Shown here piece after piece: positions 38,571-50,243 of a stretch of DNA of 64,000 nt (position 1 is its first letter; each line of letters begins with the position of its first letter). Both the position numbers and the translations under genes were made by a program. The DNA comes from Marthasterias glacialis. Its lineage: Eukaryota > Echinodermata > Asteroidea > Forcipulatida > Asteriidae. The notes below the pieces were generated by a model, which saw only the letters and a program-made list of their open reading frames with translations, did not search any database and was not told the origin of the DNA. The stretch spans positions 1,364,001 to 1,428,000 of the forward strand of contig OU452232.1 of the NCBI GenBank assembly GCA_911728455.2. Reading direction: 5' to 3'.

Positions 38571-38636
38571 CGAGTCCGAGTCCAAGTCCTATCCCTCAAG
38601 TCCGAGTCCACTGCTGTCCAAGTCCAAGTCCGAGTC
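38571..38636 (+). repeat. (GAGTCC)n hexanucleotide array, imperfect
   Basis: Units CCGAGTCC, CCAAGTCC and TCAAGTCC repeated over about 65 bases. Confidence 0.8.
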
Positions 38637-39121
38637 CCTGTTGTCTACGTCAGTTTTAGTCCTATCCATTATGTCGGAATCTAAGTTGCATTGAATCTTA
38701 GTGTTTGAAAAGCTTTTTACCAGGCATTTAACTACAGACAAAAATTGTCTTGAATACAATATCATGGTGAATAAAACAAGTGTTTATACATGTTCACACT
38801 GGGTCTAGACTGGTCTGGACTTGCATCTCAGTGACTATTTTAACTTGATCTCCAAGGTTCTGATAAAAGAGCCAGTGGCTTGCAACTCTGAGTTTTGGTC
38901 ATTATGATCTGGTCTTCGTTAGATGATGGTCAGAGCGTAATTATTCAAACATCAAGCAGCAACTTGCAAACCACCTGTTACTTTTTCAGAATATTCTACA
39001 ACTCTACAAGAGTGTTACCAAACCCCAGAGGTGAAACTTCCCCATCTTGTCCGACCATCAATGATATGACAATTTGTAGGTCAAGGCCATTTTACATTTG
39101 AATAATGGGTTTTTCTGGCAT

Positions 39122-39400
39122 GGAAGGCACTGGACACTTTTTGTAACGACTCAAAACAAATATTAGCATAACAACTTAATTGGTATATCAAGCAATGGAG
39201 AGCTGTTGATTGATAATATGAAACATTGTAGGAAAGGACTCCCTCTGAAGAAACAGAGTCTTTGAGAAAGAGGTTACATTTCTCACTAAAATATTTGAAT
39301 TTGAAAATTTTCAACTTTGTTGACCAAATGAACCCAAATTTTCACAGATTTGTTATTGATATGTTGGGATCTGGAACCTGATGACATGTTTACTGATTGT
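39122..39400 (+). repeat. Interspersed repeat, GGCACTGGACAC type
   Basis: Begins AAGGCACTGGACACTTTTTG, has CTCCCTCTGAAGAAACAGAG and AAATTTTCACAGATTTGTTA. Related material at 57790-58185 (AACTTACTTGGTAAGAAGTA, TCAGAAACACTGCC) and a fragment at 20700-20820. Confidence 0.5.
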
Positions 39401-39921
39401 TGTTTATAATAAAAAAATAAGAAGGCCAAAACTTGTACAAGTTTCAACCACACAGAACACATGCAGTACGTGCACCAACACAAACAACTAAAACAGTACA
39501 CACAACTACACAAGTGCTGAACTACACACATGCACGTGAATCTACAAGACCCCAAATATGCCATAGTTACAATTCAAATATGCGATATAAACACTAAGGG
39601 GATAAGTGTGCAAAAAACGAGGTTAAAGCAAACTGGGCCAAGTTGGATCGACGACCATTTGTTTACTAGCAGTTGTCAGGGCTCAAATTTTACACTGGAC
39701 CACAGGCACAAGGCCAGCAGTTTTAGTGTCTGTCCAGTATAAACTTATAACCGGACAAGTTCGATGGTCTTGTGTTTTTTAATTGAACATTATTAATGTT
39801 AGTACGTGTACCTCATGTGTACCATTATCTTGTATTAGTACGTAAGTTTTGCCGAAATGTTGACTTAGAGTCTGTTAAAATTCCTTTCAAATATATTTAG
39901 TCATGAAGTATACTTCATACC

Positions 39922-40105
39922 CATACAGGCCTCGATCTTAACAAAAAACGGGGGCAGGCCTTTGCTGGCCAAATTAGAGAAATTGTACAAGGGCATGCTG
40001 GCCAAGTTGGTAGTAAACAGTGTACAGTTTTTCTGAAGGGGGCATGTTTGCCAACTTGACAGGGTGTGAGGCCAATGGCCTCAGTAGCATTGGATAAGAG
40101 CAAGG
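39922..40105 (-). mobile_element. Interspersed repeat family E, inverted
   Basis: AGGCCTCGATCTTAACAAAA start, GGCATGCTGGCCAAGTTGG inside, GTGAGGCCAATGGCCTCAG end. Confidence 0.65.
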
Positions 40106-40899
40106 ACTGCCCATAAAGATAAATGAGATAAATGTTATCTCACATTTCCCAGTGCTTGATCAAGTAAGAAACAGACATGCATGTTTAACTCTGTCAGTAA
40201 ACAATTTGACCTACAGGCTTTGCTATTGTCTTATGGGTTTTTAACCCAAGTTTGATTCCTGTCCATGCTTGAATAACTTGGGGCTAAGGGCTAAGCCCAA
40301 AGACAGCCCTGGTCAAGGCTACACATGTAGCATCAGAATGGGATAATGGAAAACAATTGGCAAGTTGTCTACATGTACATTGTACCTGAATACAAGTCCA
40401 ATTGGATGCTTCATTGGAGCATGTAAGATACATGTGTTTGTGTGTGGAGATCCATTCCATCAGCCAGCAATAACTGCATGGGGGTAGGCCAATGTAAACT
40501 GTGTAAATCTTTTGAAACTTTTTCGGTGGGACATTTTACAGCATGCTTGCAGAGGACTCAAATCTGAAACTTTCATTCCCATGGCCTGACAGGCCTAATT
40601 TTGCGAATGAGCTTATAAGTTATTACAATTTACATGTATCTCATGACTATCATCAGTGACTTTAGTTAATGTGAGCAGCCTCAGCCTGATGTTAAAACAG
40701 CAGCAACTCAGGTTCGAAGACGTGCATTTGACCTCAAAAATGGCATGGAAAGCGGAAGGTCAATAGTTAAAGGCCTTTTAAAGTTTCAATGGTGAATTAC
40801 TAAGTAATTGATGTTTGTAAATTACACATAATTACCATATGATATTTCAGTTGGAATTTGTGTGTCTTCCAGTATATTTTTACATGTTTTTTTTTCTTT

Positions 40900-41184
40900 A
40901 AAAGTAATTATCTTCAGGAACGCCCACAAAAATAGGTCACTTGCTGACATGGCCAGAATCCTTCTGTGACATCATCATTACACAATTTATTCATGAGCTA
41001 TATTCCAAAGGACAATTGGTCCTGGATGGGATCTGCCAAAGGGTTGACAAACAGGATGTTTTTTCTATTTAACAATTCACTCATGAATTTAATATGTAAT
41101 GCACTTGAAGTCACAGAAGGAATCCAGCCATGTCAGCCAGTGACCTATTTTTGTGGGTCCTACTGAAGACTATTAATTTTAAAG
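40900..41184. mobile_element. MITE with CCCACAAAAATAGGTCAC arms
   Basis: Outer ends CTTTAAAAGTAATTATCTTC and ACTATTAATTTTAAAG, then near-perfect inverse arms CCCACAAAAATAGGTCAC and GTGACCTATTTTTGTGGG continuing about 30 bases inward. About 285 bases. Confidence 0.8.
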
Positions 41185-41329
41185 AAAATAAATCATGTAA
41201 AAATATGCAGGAAGGCACAATAAGATTTTTCTCAACTGAATTATTGTATACATGTACTAACTATAAGGTCTAATTTAAAAACATCAGTACTAAGTAATTG
41301 ACCAAAATTTTAACTTCAATTGTCAGATA

Positions 41330-41440
41330 GGAGACTTGTGAGACGTTAACGGGCTTCCCAGTAACCGGTCCTTTTCTATTGCTCTCATAATAGAAAAGGA
41401 CCGGTTACTGGGGTGCCCGCTAACGTCTCAGAAGTCTCCC
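41330..41440. mobile_element. Long hairpin, about 50-base arms
   Basis: GAGACGTTAACGGGC ... CCAGTAACCGGTCCTTTTCT against AGAAAAGGACCGGTTACTGG ... GCCCGCTAACGTCTC, with a loop of about 12 bases. Confidence 0.85.
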
Positions 41441-42052
41441 ATTGCAAGCTGGCTGGACTACGTATGAATTACTTCATGGTTGCATCATGGCTAACAGATC
41501 AGGGTGCTTCAAAACCAAGCCCTGGTCAGTCAAAAATTGTCCACCAACAAATTAACGGCTGTATGGCAAAAGTGTGTCTAGTAATTTCATGTTTCAAGTC
41601 AACCTTAATCGTACATGGGTATAAATTTTTAATGATCATTCAACACATTAATCCTCCCAAATTAAGAAAACAAGTGGGTCATTCCATGAAGGTGGGACAC
41701 AATTTGTGACATTTTTCAATATGATCATTGTTAGAATAAAATGTTGAGTCTAATTCGTTTGTCAATCATCACATTTTATTTGGGTTCGGAAAGTATTTCA
41801 GAAATATTCAAATCCATCCCATTCCCACACCACCATACCTACAGTGTAGTGTTTTTGCTAATATTCTAATATGGTTAGGATGTAACAAAGACACCTTACT
41901 AAATACAGACATTTTTCAGTATAATAGAAGTAATAAACAAATTTACAATGTTCAACAAAAACTTGATGCCAAATCCATTTAAAATAACTTCTTACATTGG
42001 TATTAAAATACACATTCCTGAAAAAATTGAGGATTCTACATTGTATGTCACA

Positions 42053-42100
42053 ATGTAACGGGGACACCAAATGTCACATCTATGGTGTCCCCGGTTACAT
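42053..42100. repeat. Short hairpin GTAACGGGGACACC
   Basis: ATGTAACGGGGACACCA and TGGTGTCCCCGGTTACAT are inverse arms around a short loop. A related half lies at about 42245 (GATGTAACGGTGTCCC). Confidence 0.7.
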
Positions 42101-42329
42101 CAGTGTAGGCACTATCATTTATTTTACACCACAGTAATCAAGTAAAACCTTTTTATGATTCATGTTTGGTAAATTGATGTAATTTTTAACAAGATTGACA
42201 AAGTAGACTAGTGAAGTGGTGAAAAGTATTAAAGGTGGTAACGATGTAACGGTGTCCCTAGTGTTCCACCTTCATGCAATGACCCAAATACACAAATATT
42301 TAAACAAGCTACTCCTTTTTTTTTTACAG

Positions 42330-42487
42330 GGAAACCAGTCTTTGCTATAGTCTGATAGTGTAGGCTACCATTCCACTTCTCTTCAACATCTTCGACTCTA
42401 ACCACCACCTTGCTACAGCCTATGGATGTTTTGCAAAGGGACTGTTTTACTGAAGATTGAAGGCTGAAGACAATGCTGTCTCAACAG
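42330..42487 (+). other. Possible 5' UTR exon ending with a start codon (MLSQQ)
   Basis: Strong acceptor CTTTTTTTTTTTACAG before 42330 and donor CAACAG|GTAGGC after 42487. The last 15 bases could start a protein with MLSQQ, but an earlier ATG at about 42424 opens a short upstream frame. No downstream exon was identified. Confidence 0.2.
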
Positions 42488-42569
42488 GTAGGCCTGATGT
42501 TTCACTTTTACTAACCGATTTCTAGGCCATTTTCGAAAGCATGGCTTTGACTTGGGCTCCGGCTTAGTG

Positions 42570-42745
42570 GGGCTAATTTCATAGAGCTGCTTAAGAACAA
42601 AAAGTAGCTAAGCACAACAAATTGCTGCTTACCAGAATAAGGTTACCGGCCAAACTACCATGTCACATACTGGTATCCAGCTAATATTTGCCTAGCAGAA
42701 TTTTTTAAGCAATATTTTTTGCTTAAGCAGCTCTATGAAATTGGA
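42570..42745. mobile_element. MITE family K copy
   Basis: TTTCATAGAGCTGCTTAAGA start and GCTTAAGCAGCTCTATGAAA end, true inverted termini, with AAGGTTACCGGCCAAA inside. Confidence 0.7.
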
Positions 42746-44527
42746 CCCTGTCAGCCTGTATACTGTTCCATACCAAAAGTGCAGTTTTCAAAATGACTAA
42801 TAATGGAGCCTTGAAGCATGAGACCAAGCAGACGCCGTGGTTCCGGAACAGGCTTTTTTGTCTGGCTCTCTACTCCTTGTTTTATACAAAATAGAGTGAG
42901 TAGGGAAACACGACTACCATTTCTGGGTTGGATGATGCGTGGCATCCTGGTAATGTTGGGTGCGTTTTAGTTTCTCCAGGTTGACCCAGGTCTGACCCCA
43001 GTGCCATTGTATAGCCTTAGTCATTGTCAGGACTCACCCGGGTCAGCCCCTAGTAACCTGCTTGTGGAGCATGTTAGTTGGGGTTGACCCAAGTACTATC
43101 TCAGTGGCCGCCATCTGTTATTCAGTGGGACACTTTTGAGTAGTTTAACATACATTTTCAAAACAGCGATAATTTTGGGGTTGTTGTATTCATAGACATG
43201 TAATTTTATGATATTGTTTTTAATCACAACTGTTTCTTAAAGTACCAGTATTCTTCTATAAAAGAGGTTTATTTTCAGTAAATATATATATTACACTAAC
43301 GGAGTCGGATGACGATGACGATGTAGCAATCCACCTGTTATTTTGTTTGTAATTTAAAAACAATTATAATAAGGTAAAGAACATTGAAAAAGTAAGCACC
43401 TAGCCTTGCGGAATTGCCAGTAGGCAAAAGAATCACACAGTTTTGGAAAGCCTTTTCTTTGGATGAATTCAGCTTCCAAATTGTGATCCTTGTCATCTGG
43501 CCAAATTGTTCCGTCTCGCAATTAGTACTGCCACATAATGTTCTTGGAAGAATTTTCAAGACTGTCATAACTGGCCATATGAAGGTCTCTGGTACAAACT
43601 CATGAGTATTTTTTACAGATTTCGGGAAAGAAATGCCTGTGATCGAATAAACACATGCAACAATCATGACATGTCTATGTATAAGTACCGTACCGAATTT
43701 TCCTATAGAGAACATCATATTTGTTTATGTTTAATACCCACTATAGGTCACTTGACTTATCGGTCAATCGGTTCATTATCAAAACAAATCATACATATAT
43801 ATCAGTAGACAAAAATACTACTAATGTACTGACAACAAATGTACGTTAATATGAAAACAATACCCTCATAATATCACTGCTGACGTTACAACATGAGTAG
43901 AATGTTAAGATAATGTAATAGGGATAAAATTTAGGCCTACATTTCATATCTGATTTTTAAATGTAATGATAAAAAGTATGCCCATACAGTCAGTTGACAG
44001 TTAGCCAATGTCCAAAAGCGAGAAGTCATTGACACGGATTAATGTGGAGATACAGGGGGAAAAAATGAAAATATTTGTTATTTTATTAAGACGTTTTACT
44101 GCAGTGATAAAGCATACTGCCATTTCCCCAGTTAAAATAAATTTCATCCCAACTTTGAACAAATGAAAGTAAAAGTTGTTATTTTAAAATGTGTTAAAGT
44201 CCTCATAATATGGCTTAGGCCTAATTCATAGACTTTTCGAAGATCAACTTCTCGTTTTTTCTTTTGTCAATAAACGCTCTAAATATGTCATCAAATGATA
44301 AATGTTTTTGAGGACAAATCAGTGATCCGGGATCTCTAAATTAATAATGCACCTTGGAATGGTATATTTTGCTATTTTTAAATCAAACTGCAATCAAACA
44401 TGCTCTTTCACATACACATCTGGCAGAGTTTATAAGACTTAGGCTTGTTGTCAACTGTACACTTCACCCTGGTAGCAATATAAAGTAAATCAGCTTAAAG
44501 ATGAAATCATTCATTAGTATACATGTA

Positions 44528-44702
44528 TGGACTGGCAATGAGGGATATAGTGCATGTCTCTGCAACCCGAGGGCCTGTGAGTGACCAGGAGAGGGTCCTA
44601 TTTCCCGAAGCCGAAGGCCGAGGAAAATAGGACCCTCTCCTGGTCACTCACAGGCCCAAGGGGTGCATAGATGTGCACTATTGCCCGAATAATGCCAGTC
44701 CA
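44528..44702. mobile_element. Palindromic MITE with TGGACTGGCA ends and a nearly perfect core hairpin
   Basis: Ends TGGACTGGCA and TGCCAGTCCA. The core arm GTGAGTGACCAGGAGAGGGT meets its inverse ending CACTCACAGGCCC. 175 bases. Confidence 0.85.
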
Positions 44703-44720
44703 TGTGTTTTATAATACACC

Positions 44721-44798
44721 TCAATCCAAAATGTCGGTTGGAAGAGTAAATCGCGGTTTCTTGGCTGGAGATTCTTCTCCATCTGCAGACGCCGCCAT
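44721..44798 (-). CDS. Short frame MAASADGEESPAKKPRFTLP.. next to a MITE, possible gene fragment
   Basis: ATG at 44798 in a good context (AAAATGGCG), reading MAASADGEESPAKKPRFTLP then TDILD and TGA. The Ala-rich acidic start followed by a basic SPAKKPR patch looks like the N-terminus of a nuclear protein. It stops 19 bases before the edge of the palindromic element at 44528-44702. It may be a first exon, a truncated gene or chance. Confidence 0.25.
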   Translation of the reverse strand: MAASADGEESPAKKPRFTLPTDILD

Positions 44799-45359
44799 TT
44801 TGGTTCTCTTGAGGGTGCTGTTTACCAGTCAATTGTTTTTGGGTTTTTGAAACTATTTCCCGCTTTGCGAACTATTTCCCCCAAATGAAGTGCGTGCGGT
44901 GCGTGTGGTGCAGATTTCATGCACTAGGCTATATTAGTTCACCCTACGCGACCGTGTTTCAGTCAATCAGGATTAAGAACCAGGGAGAGGTGTGTTATAA
45001 TTTCAATTATTGTTACCAATCATTCTATAATATAGCTGGCTTGATTAAATATAAAAGCATTTTTATTACCGGCCTGATACTTCTTGGATGCAATGGTGGC
45101 AATTGCCTCCGTTGCCTCTGGTCATTGCCTTGGTGCCTTTGAAATGTTCCAATATAAATTTACAATGTCCTCATAGAGTACAAAATGCCTTGATGCCCTT
45201 TCCCTTTCAAGAACGAAGCAATCAGTCCTGCATTGCATAGGAAAGTATTTGAAAACAATGATTTACTTTTGAAACTAAATTTTACTGCCGTTCCCTTTTC
45301 CCCAAGATGATAAGTGCTGACAAATTAAAGGGATACATTGTATGGTTGATCCTTCATAA

Positions 45360-45590
45360 TCCTCGAAATTTTGATTTGCGTATCAACCAAAATCGTCCAG
45401 ATCCTCGGGAGGATTATGGATGACGTAGGAAGGTTAGGGTTAGTTAAAGGTACTATACCCCCTTGCTTCCACAATCCTCCATGTATCAAATGTCAACCTT
45501 CCTCAATCCTTCATAATCCTCCAACTTGTGATTTTCAAATCAACCGAAATCCTACAATACTCCGGAGGATTATACCCCATGCTGCACTTG
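45360..45590 (+). repeat. Irregular repeats around AATCCTCCA / GGAGGATTAT
   Basis: Several short AATCCTCCAT, CAATCCT and inverse CGGAGGATTATA blocks, with a related stretch at 46400-46460 (CAATCCTCCAAAATCCTCCA). No coding potential seen. Confidence 0.4.
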
Positions 45591-48500
45591 TAAACCCCTA
45601 GGTGCTAGCAATAAAAAAAAAACCCAAACAACAGCATATTCCCTGCTGGCCATTAATCACTGCGCAAGATGTGGTGCTTGCATAGTCTCCTGGAAAGTAA
45701 TGCAACTGCCCACGCCTGTGCATTGTCGCAGAAAATGCAGAAAAATGGCGGCATACAACATGTATTTACCTTTTCTATCTGTCAGAAACAATTTATACAT
45801 TTTTTATAGTTCTACAACCACAAACCAATTTTGATTAACCACAAATTTTAACCACAAATCCTGGATTAAATAGGCCTGTATGTCTATACATTGACGGTAA
45901 ATACTGTTTTTACTTAAAGTAATAAATTGTAGGTCTTCATTTAGAACATTACTGATATTGTTCATGTGGAAAGTTTGACAATAAAATGAATAGAGCATGC
46001 TAACTCATTAACAATTTACGTCTATGTATCCATAGTTCCATTTTAACCACAAATCATATTTAACTGATTATATATGTTGTTTTATGTACACTGTACATCT
46101 AGATACTTTTGACTATGAATTTAAGACTGTCAAATGGTTAGTCAACAAGTGTTCCCTTTTCACTTGTTATTCATCTTTTGATCATTTTTGTCGGTATGTT
46201 CTTGTTACTGTTTCTGTTTTGATTGTCTGTCAATCAGGCATCTCACCACAAGCCCTGGTTTCTAGAAGATGCCTTCATATTTCTTTTGTTTTCTGTCTTC
46301 AAATTTCTGATTACTTCTTAAAAATCCTTTTTGTTTGGTTAGGCCCATAATATTGTTTAGAAATGTTCATGAAGTATGGAAAATGTGAGTATTGAATTGA
46401 AATCCTCCAGGATCTCACTGAAGGATGCTTCCTCAATCCTCCAAAATCCTCCATGTATCAAAGAATACATAAAGTAAATTTCAAGTCATGATGGAATGTT
46501 TGTTCTTAACTTCAAAAGAAAACCAAAACACTAACAGGAATACATTGTAGGTTTTCATTGAGAACATAAACTGACATTGTTCATGTAGACAGCTTGATAA
46601 TGAAATGAATACAGAACATGTTAAATAAATAACAAAGGAGACATACATGTAGAAACTGGTATCCAAGAGGGACAGTAGATTTTAAGCCCCCCCCCCCATA
46701 TGTGCATACTCCAAAGTGCCTCAATGCCTCCCATGCTATTCAAACAACAGTGAGGTAACCCATGCCACTTTCCTGTCACTGTATTTGTACGTGTGATCCA
46801 TCAATACCACAGATTGCCACTGCAGAAATTGACCAAGGTTGAGACCCTTATCTCTTCCCACAGTGGCCAAAATTCCATTGCCATTGAGCACAACTGGTGA
46901 CTTCTCCAGTTAAAACCACTCTCATTGAAGCACCTTGGGCAATGGTTGTAATCTGTGCATGTATGTTTGTGCCTCAAAATGCCACTGTAGTGGCATCTTG
47001 GGGCATGGTTAGATTTTGTCATGAAACACACTGATCATACATCTGTCATCAGAGGGCTTGCCATTGACTCATTCAGTGACTTGCCAGTGGGATCAGTTAC
47101 ACATGATTATCACTTAATATCACTAGTCCACCTGATTTTCACTGGTCAGTGACTTTTTTGATTTACAAATGTACTTTCAACATTGTGATTTGTATGGGAT
47201 GAGAATTTAAAACTGTATATGAACAATCTGTGCTGGCAGTGGTTTTGATTTGGGAAGTGATGCAAAGTAGGTAGTTTCACCACTTACTTTGATGAACTTT
47301 TGAGTGGCCCTGAGTTATTTGGTCATTTGGGGGCAGACCTGGAGGATGCTTTTATCATAAAGCTTTGGTTATTTAACAAATTCATTTGACTAGCATGAAT
47401 AGCAAACAAATACATTTCCTACGAAAAAATAATGTCAGGTTTCAATTGACATGAAAGAAAATTGTTGTTGAACTGTTGGATGTATAGCATGCATAGATAG
47501 GCCTATATTGTATGCGTTTAAAAGCCGTGTCACATATCGGCAATAAAAGGCAAGCAACTTTACTATGTGCAAATCAATAATATTGTACAACAACAAAAAT
47601 TTTTATCAATTTATTTTCATCTCCAAGAAAATTTAGTTAAAGTTTAGGTTTATTGTTATTTTCTTTGAATGTTATTTTCTCTGGACCCTGTTGCCTATAA
47701 ATTGGTTCAAACTAGTCAATAGTCAATTAGTTCAAACAAAAGACAATCTTAAAAGGCAAAAAACTCCACATTCATGTACCAACATGCTAAGAGATTTGAG
47801 ACTCTGCACAAATATTTATGATATGGAGATCATTTTAGAATTTAGACATTTTAAATTATCCATCGCTTTGGTCCAATGAACAAAAAAAGAAAAGAAAACC
47901 TTAACTCATGAACAGACTACATGTAACATAGAAATTATCTCTTACTTTGCTGAACATTTTAGTCATGTTGTGTATATGATAATAAAAACTTCAAACTTCA
48001 AAATTGTCTCTACTGTTTTGGTTCATTGAGCTCAAACAAAAGGACAATAAACAGGGTTCATAACTCCTTAACAAAACATTTTAGAGAAACTGCAGTCAAA
48101 ATTAAATAACAATACAAGTAAAGCTTAAACAATTTCAGAAATGTGTATTGTTCTGATCCAATTAGCTAAAACAATAGTCTCCAATATAGCAAAGAGCGAA
48201 ACTCCCTAAAAAAGCAAGCAATGGACAGGACACTTTGTGCAAGTATGGGTCATAGGATGGGGATTATTTTGAAACCTTAAAAATGTATGGTCCAATGAGC
48301 TAAAACAATACAATATTAAAGGAGCCAAAATTCTTGAATGAGCCATCATACAACTTTTTAATTTTTGCAAAATAACATTCCTGACTGGGATAACATAGGA
48401 ATTACTGCTTCTGGATATCCCGGGTTCAAGACTAAGAGTTTAGCGACTGCTCTGATGATAAGATGTAGATGGCAAGTTATGAAAAAATTTGTCAAAGTAG

Positions 48501-48599
48501 TAAGTTTGTTAATTATGGGTACCCTAAGTCGTGATTGGTTATCTAGTTTTAATCAGGAAGCACCAAGCTCAATGATGAACCCTTTTGTTACCGAATTGC

Positions 48600-49195
48600 T
48601 TGGACATTTAAACAACTGCTGGTGACCGCATTGTTTGACCACTCAAGCGTGAAGCACACATTCTTACACAACAGAAAGCTTTCATTCAAAGGCCAATTTT
48701 ACAAACTCTATTATCACCTTGAAGATATTGTTTTACAGCAAAATGTGTAATAACAAAGTTGTCAGTTATTGAATTACCTTTCTTGTAATCTAAAAATCAT
48801 TGAGATTGGCCAATAAACATTCAAGTTCTTGATCTTTGTTTCCTAAGTGCGATCTATAAACTCAAACACTTTTTTGTACACAATCATATGGCACTTTGTA
48901 GTTGTTTGGCATTTCGGATCTTTCCACTCCAGTTAGAAGGGATTGCACAGTAGCTACCTTATTTTATTTTACCATCATTAAAAAGATCCGATCTTTCTCT
49001 TTCCAATAATGGTAAGCTTGGGTATGGAGGGCAAACATGGACAAAACTACAGCTTTATAACAAATGGCCTTTGAGCTCAGGCTTGAGGTTTTTTTTGTGT
49101 GTCAGCTTGGTCAACTAAAGTTGCCAATGGTAAAGAAGAGGGGGTATGTGTGCTGTCGACTTAAGTCGCCTATGGTAAGGAAAGGGGTAAACCCG
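48600..49195 (-). repeat. Interspersed repeat family F, inverted
   Basis: Shares GACCGCATTGTTTGACCACT, TTCGGATCTTTCCACTCCAG and CTATGGTAAGGAAAGGGGTA with 15550-16145. It lies 200 bases beyond the 3' end of the ZU5-UPA gene. Confidence 0.65.
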
Positions 49196-49390
49196 CGCCA
49201 CTCTTGCAGAGAAAAATGAAAAATAGCATTTTGTGCAGACCCCCCCTAAAAAAAAAAAAAAAAAAATCACTGTTATTTATTTTGATTGCCACAATCAAAG
49301 TAAGCATATTTTATAAATGTGCATAAAATCTTTAACATTCGTTGTTGTTTAACCCAATTATTGAAGGATATATTATCTGGTTGACAAATC

Positions 49391-49396
49391 TTTATT
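49391..49396 (-). promoter_or_regulatory. Polyadenylation signal AATAAA of the ZU5-UPA gene
   Basis: AATAAA on the - strand, four bases beyond the stop codon of exon 6. The position would give a minimal 3' UTR, as in the two-TM gene. Confidence 0.45.
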
Positions 49397-49400
49397 CACC

Positions 49401-50243
49401 TTAATCTTTACCTGGTACATAATGCACGTAGGCATTTCTTTTCCGATCAGTAGATTTGTTTTTCGGTTGTGCCCTATTTTCGAGCTCTAATTGATCCAAA
49501 TCAAATTTAGAACTTTTTTTGTTCCATGAAGAGGTTTTGTTTAACATTCTCACAAAAGGGTTTTGTTTTTTTTGTTTACCCGGTGGAGTCGGATATACTG
49601 AGGTGTTACTATTGCAGTCTGTATTGACTTTAGTTTTATGTAGGGACTTCCCATCTGGGCTAATAGCATGTTCATTAGGTGGGTCATTACTTCTCAGTGT
49701 GATCTGACTTTGTGGATGCTGGGCTTGACTGTGACTATTCCCATCTGAGCTAGTAGCATGTTCATTAGTTGGGTCATTACTTCTCAGTGTGATCTGACTT
49801 TGTGGATGCTGGGCTTGACTGTGACTATTCCCATCTGGGCTAATAGCATGTTCATTAGTTGGATCATTACTTCCCAGTGTGATCTGACTTTGTGGATGTT
49901 GGGCTTGACTGTGACCATTCCCATCTGGGCTAATATGTTCATTAGTTGGGTCATTACTTCCCAGTGTGATCTGACTTTGTGGATGCTGGGCTTGACTGTG
50001 ACTATTCCTAACCTCAGTCTCATCACCATAGTTTTCCACTGTTTTGTGATTTTGTTGAAGATGTAATGAGGCCCGGTCCTGCTGACCTTGCTGAAGACCG
50101 TCAGAGCATTGTGTTGGAGTATCCAACCTTCCCATGTTAATTCTTCTTTCTCTCTCTCTATAGAATAGCATGAACCTTTCTTGTGACAGTTGGTTGGAGT
50201 CATCTGCACTAGCCATTTGAATATTCAAACTTTCCCTCCGGTT
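49401..50243 (-). CDS. Exon 6 of the ZU5-UPA gene: Ser/Gln/His-rich tandem repeat and basic tail
   Basis: Acceptor GTATTCCACAG, stop TAA at 49401, phase 0. Starts NRRESLNIQMASADDSNQLS, has four copies of a 30-residue unit (HSQAQHPQSQITLGSNDPTN then EHAISPDGNS), then a Lys-rich tail with KQKKQNPFVRML and a final YVHYVPGKD. AATAAA follows 12 bases after the stop cluster, at 49391-49396. Confidence 0.8.
   Translation of the reverse strand, partial: NRRESLNIQMASADDSNQLSQERFMLFYRERERRINMGRLDTPTQCSDGLQQGQQDRASLHLQQNHKTVENYGDETEVRNSHSQAQHPQSQITLGSNDPTNEHISPDGNGHSQAQHPQSQITLGSNDPTNEHAISPDGNSHSQAQHPQSQITLRSNDPTNEHATSSDGNSHSQAQHPQSQITLRSNDPPNEHAISPDGKSLHKTKVNTDCNSNTSVYPTPPGKQKKQNPFVRMLNKTSSWNKKSSKFDLDQLELENRAQPKNKSTDRKRNAYVHYVPGKD

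Larger units (their letters stand above)
36990..49390. other. Gene-poor interval between the two-TM gene and the ZU5-UPA gene
   Basis: Apart from the repeats, hairpins and weak exon candidates listed separately, I see no supported gene. Open frames are short, lack splice-phase partners and show no domain. Stretches such as 43.3-44.5 and 46.0-48.4 kb look like plain AT-rich intergenic or long-intron DNA. Confidence 0.5.

Noticed and set aside
43338..43718. 126-codon - strand frame and an overlapping alternative frame (QRKGFPKLCDSFAYW)
   Set aside because: Frames conflict, no phase partner exon and no domain recognised; possibly a decayed gene, but not supportable.
48365..48625. 86-codon + strand frame
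   Set aside because: Runs into the family F repeat and has no domain or splice support.
49758..50066. + strand frame with repeated LTLWMLGLTV
   Set aside because: Antisense of the 90-base coding repeat in ZU5-UPA exon 6.
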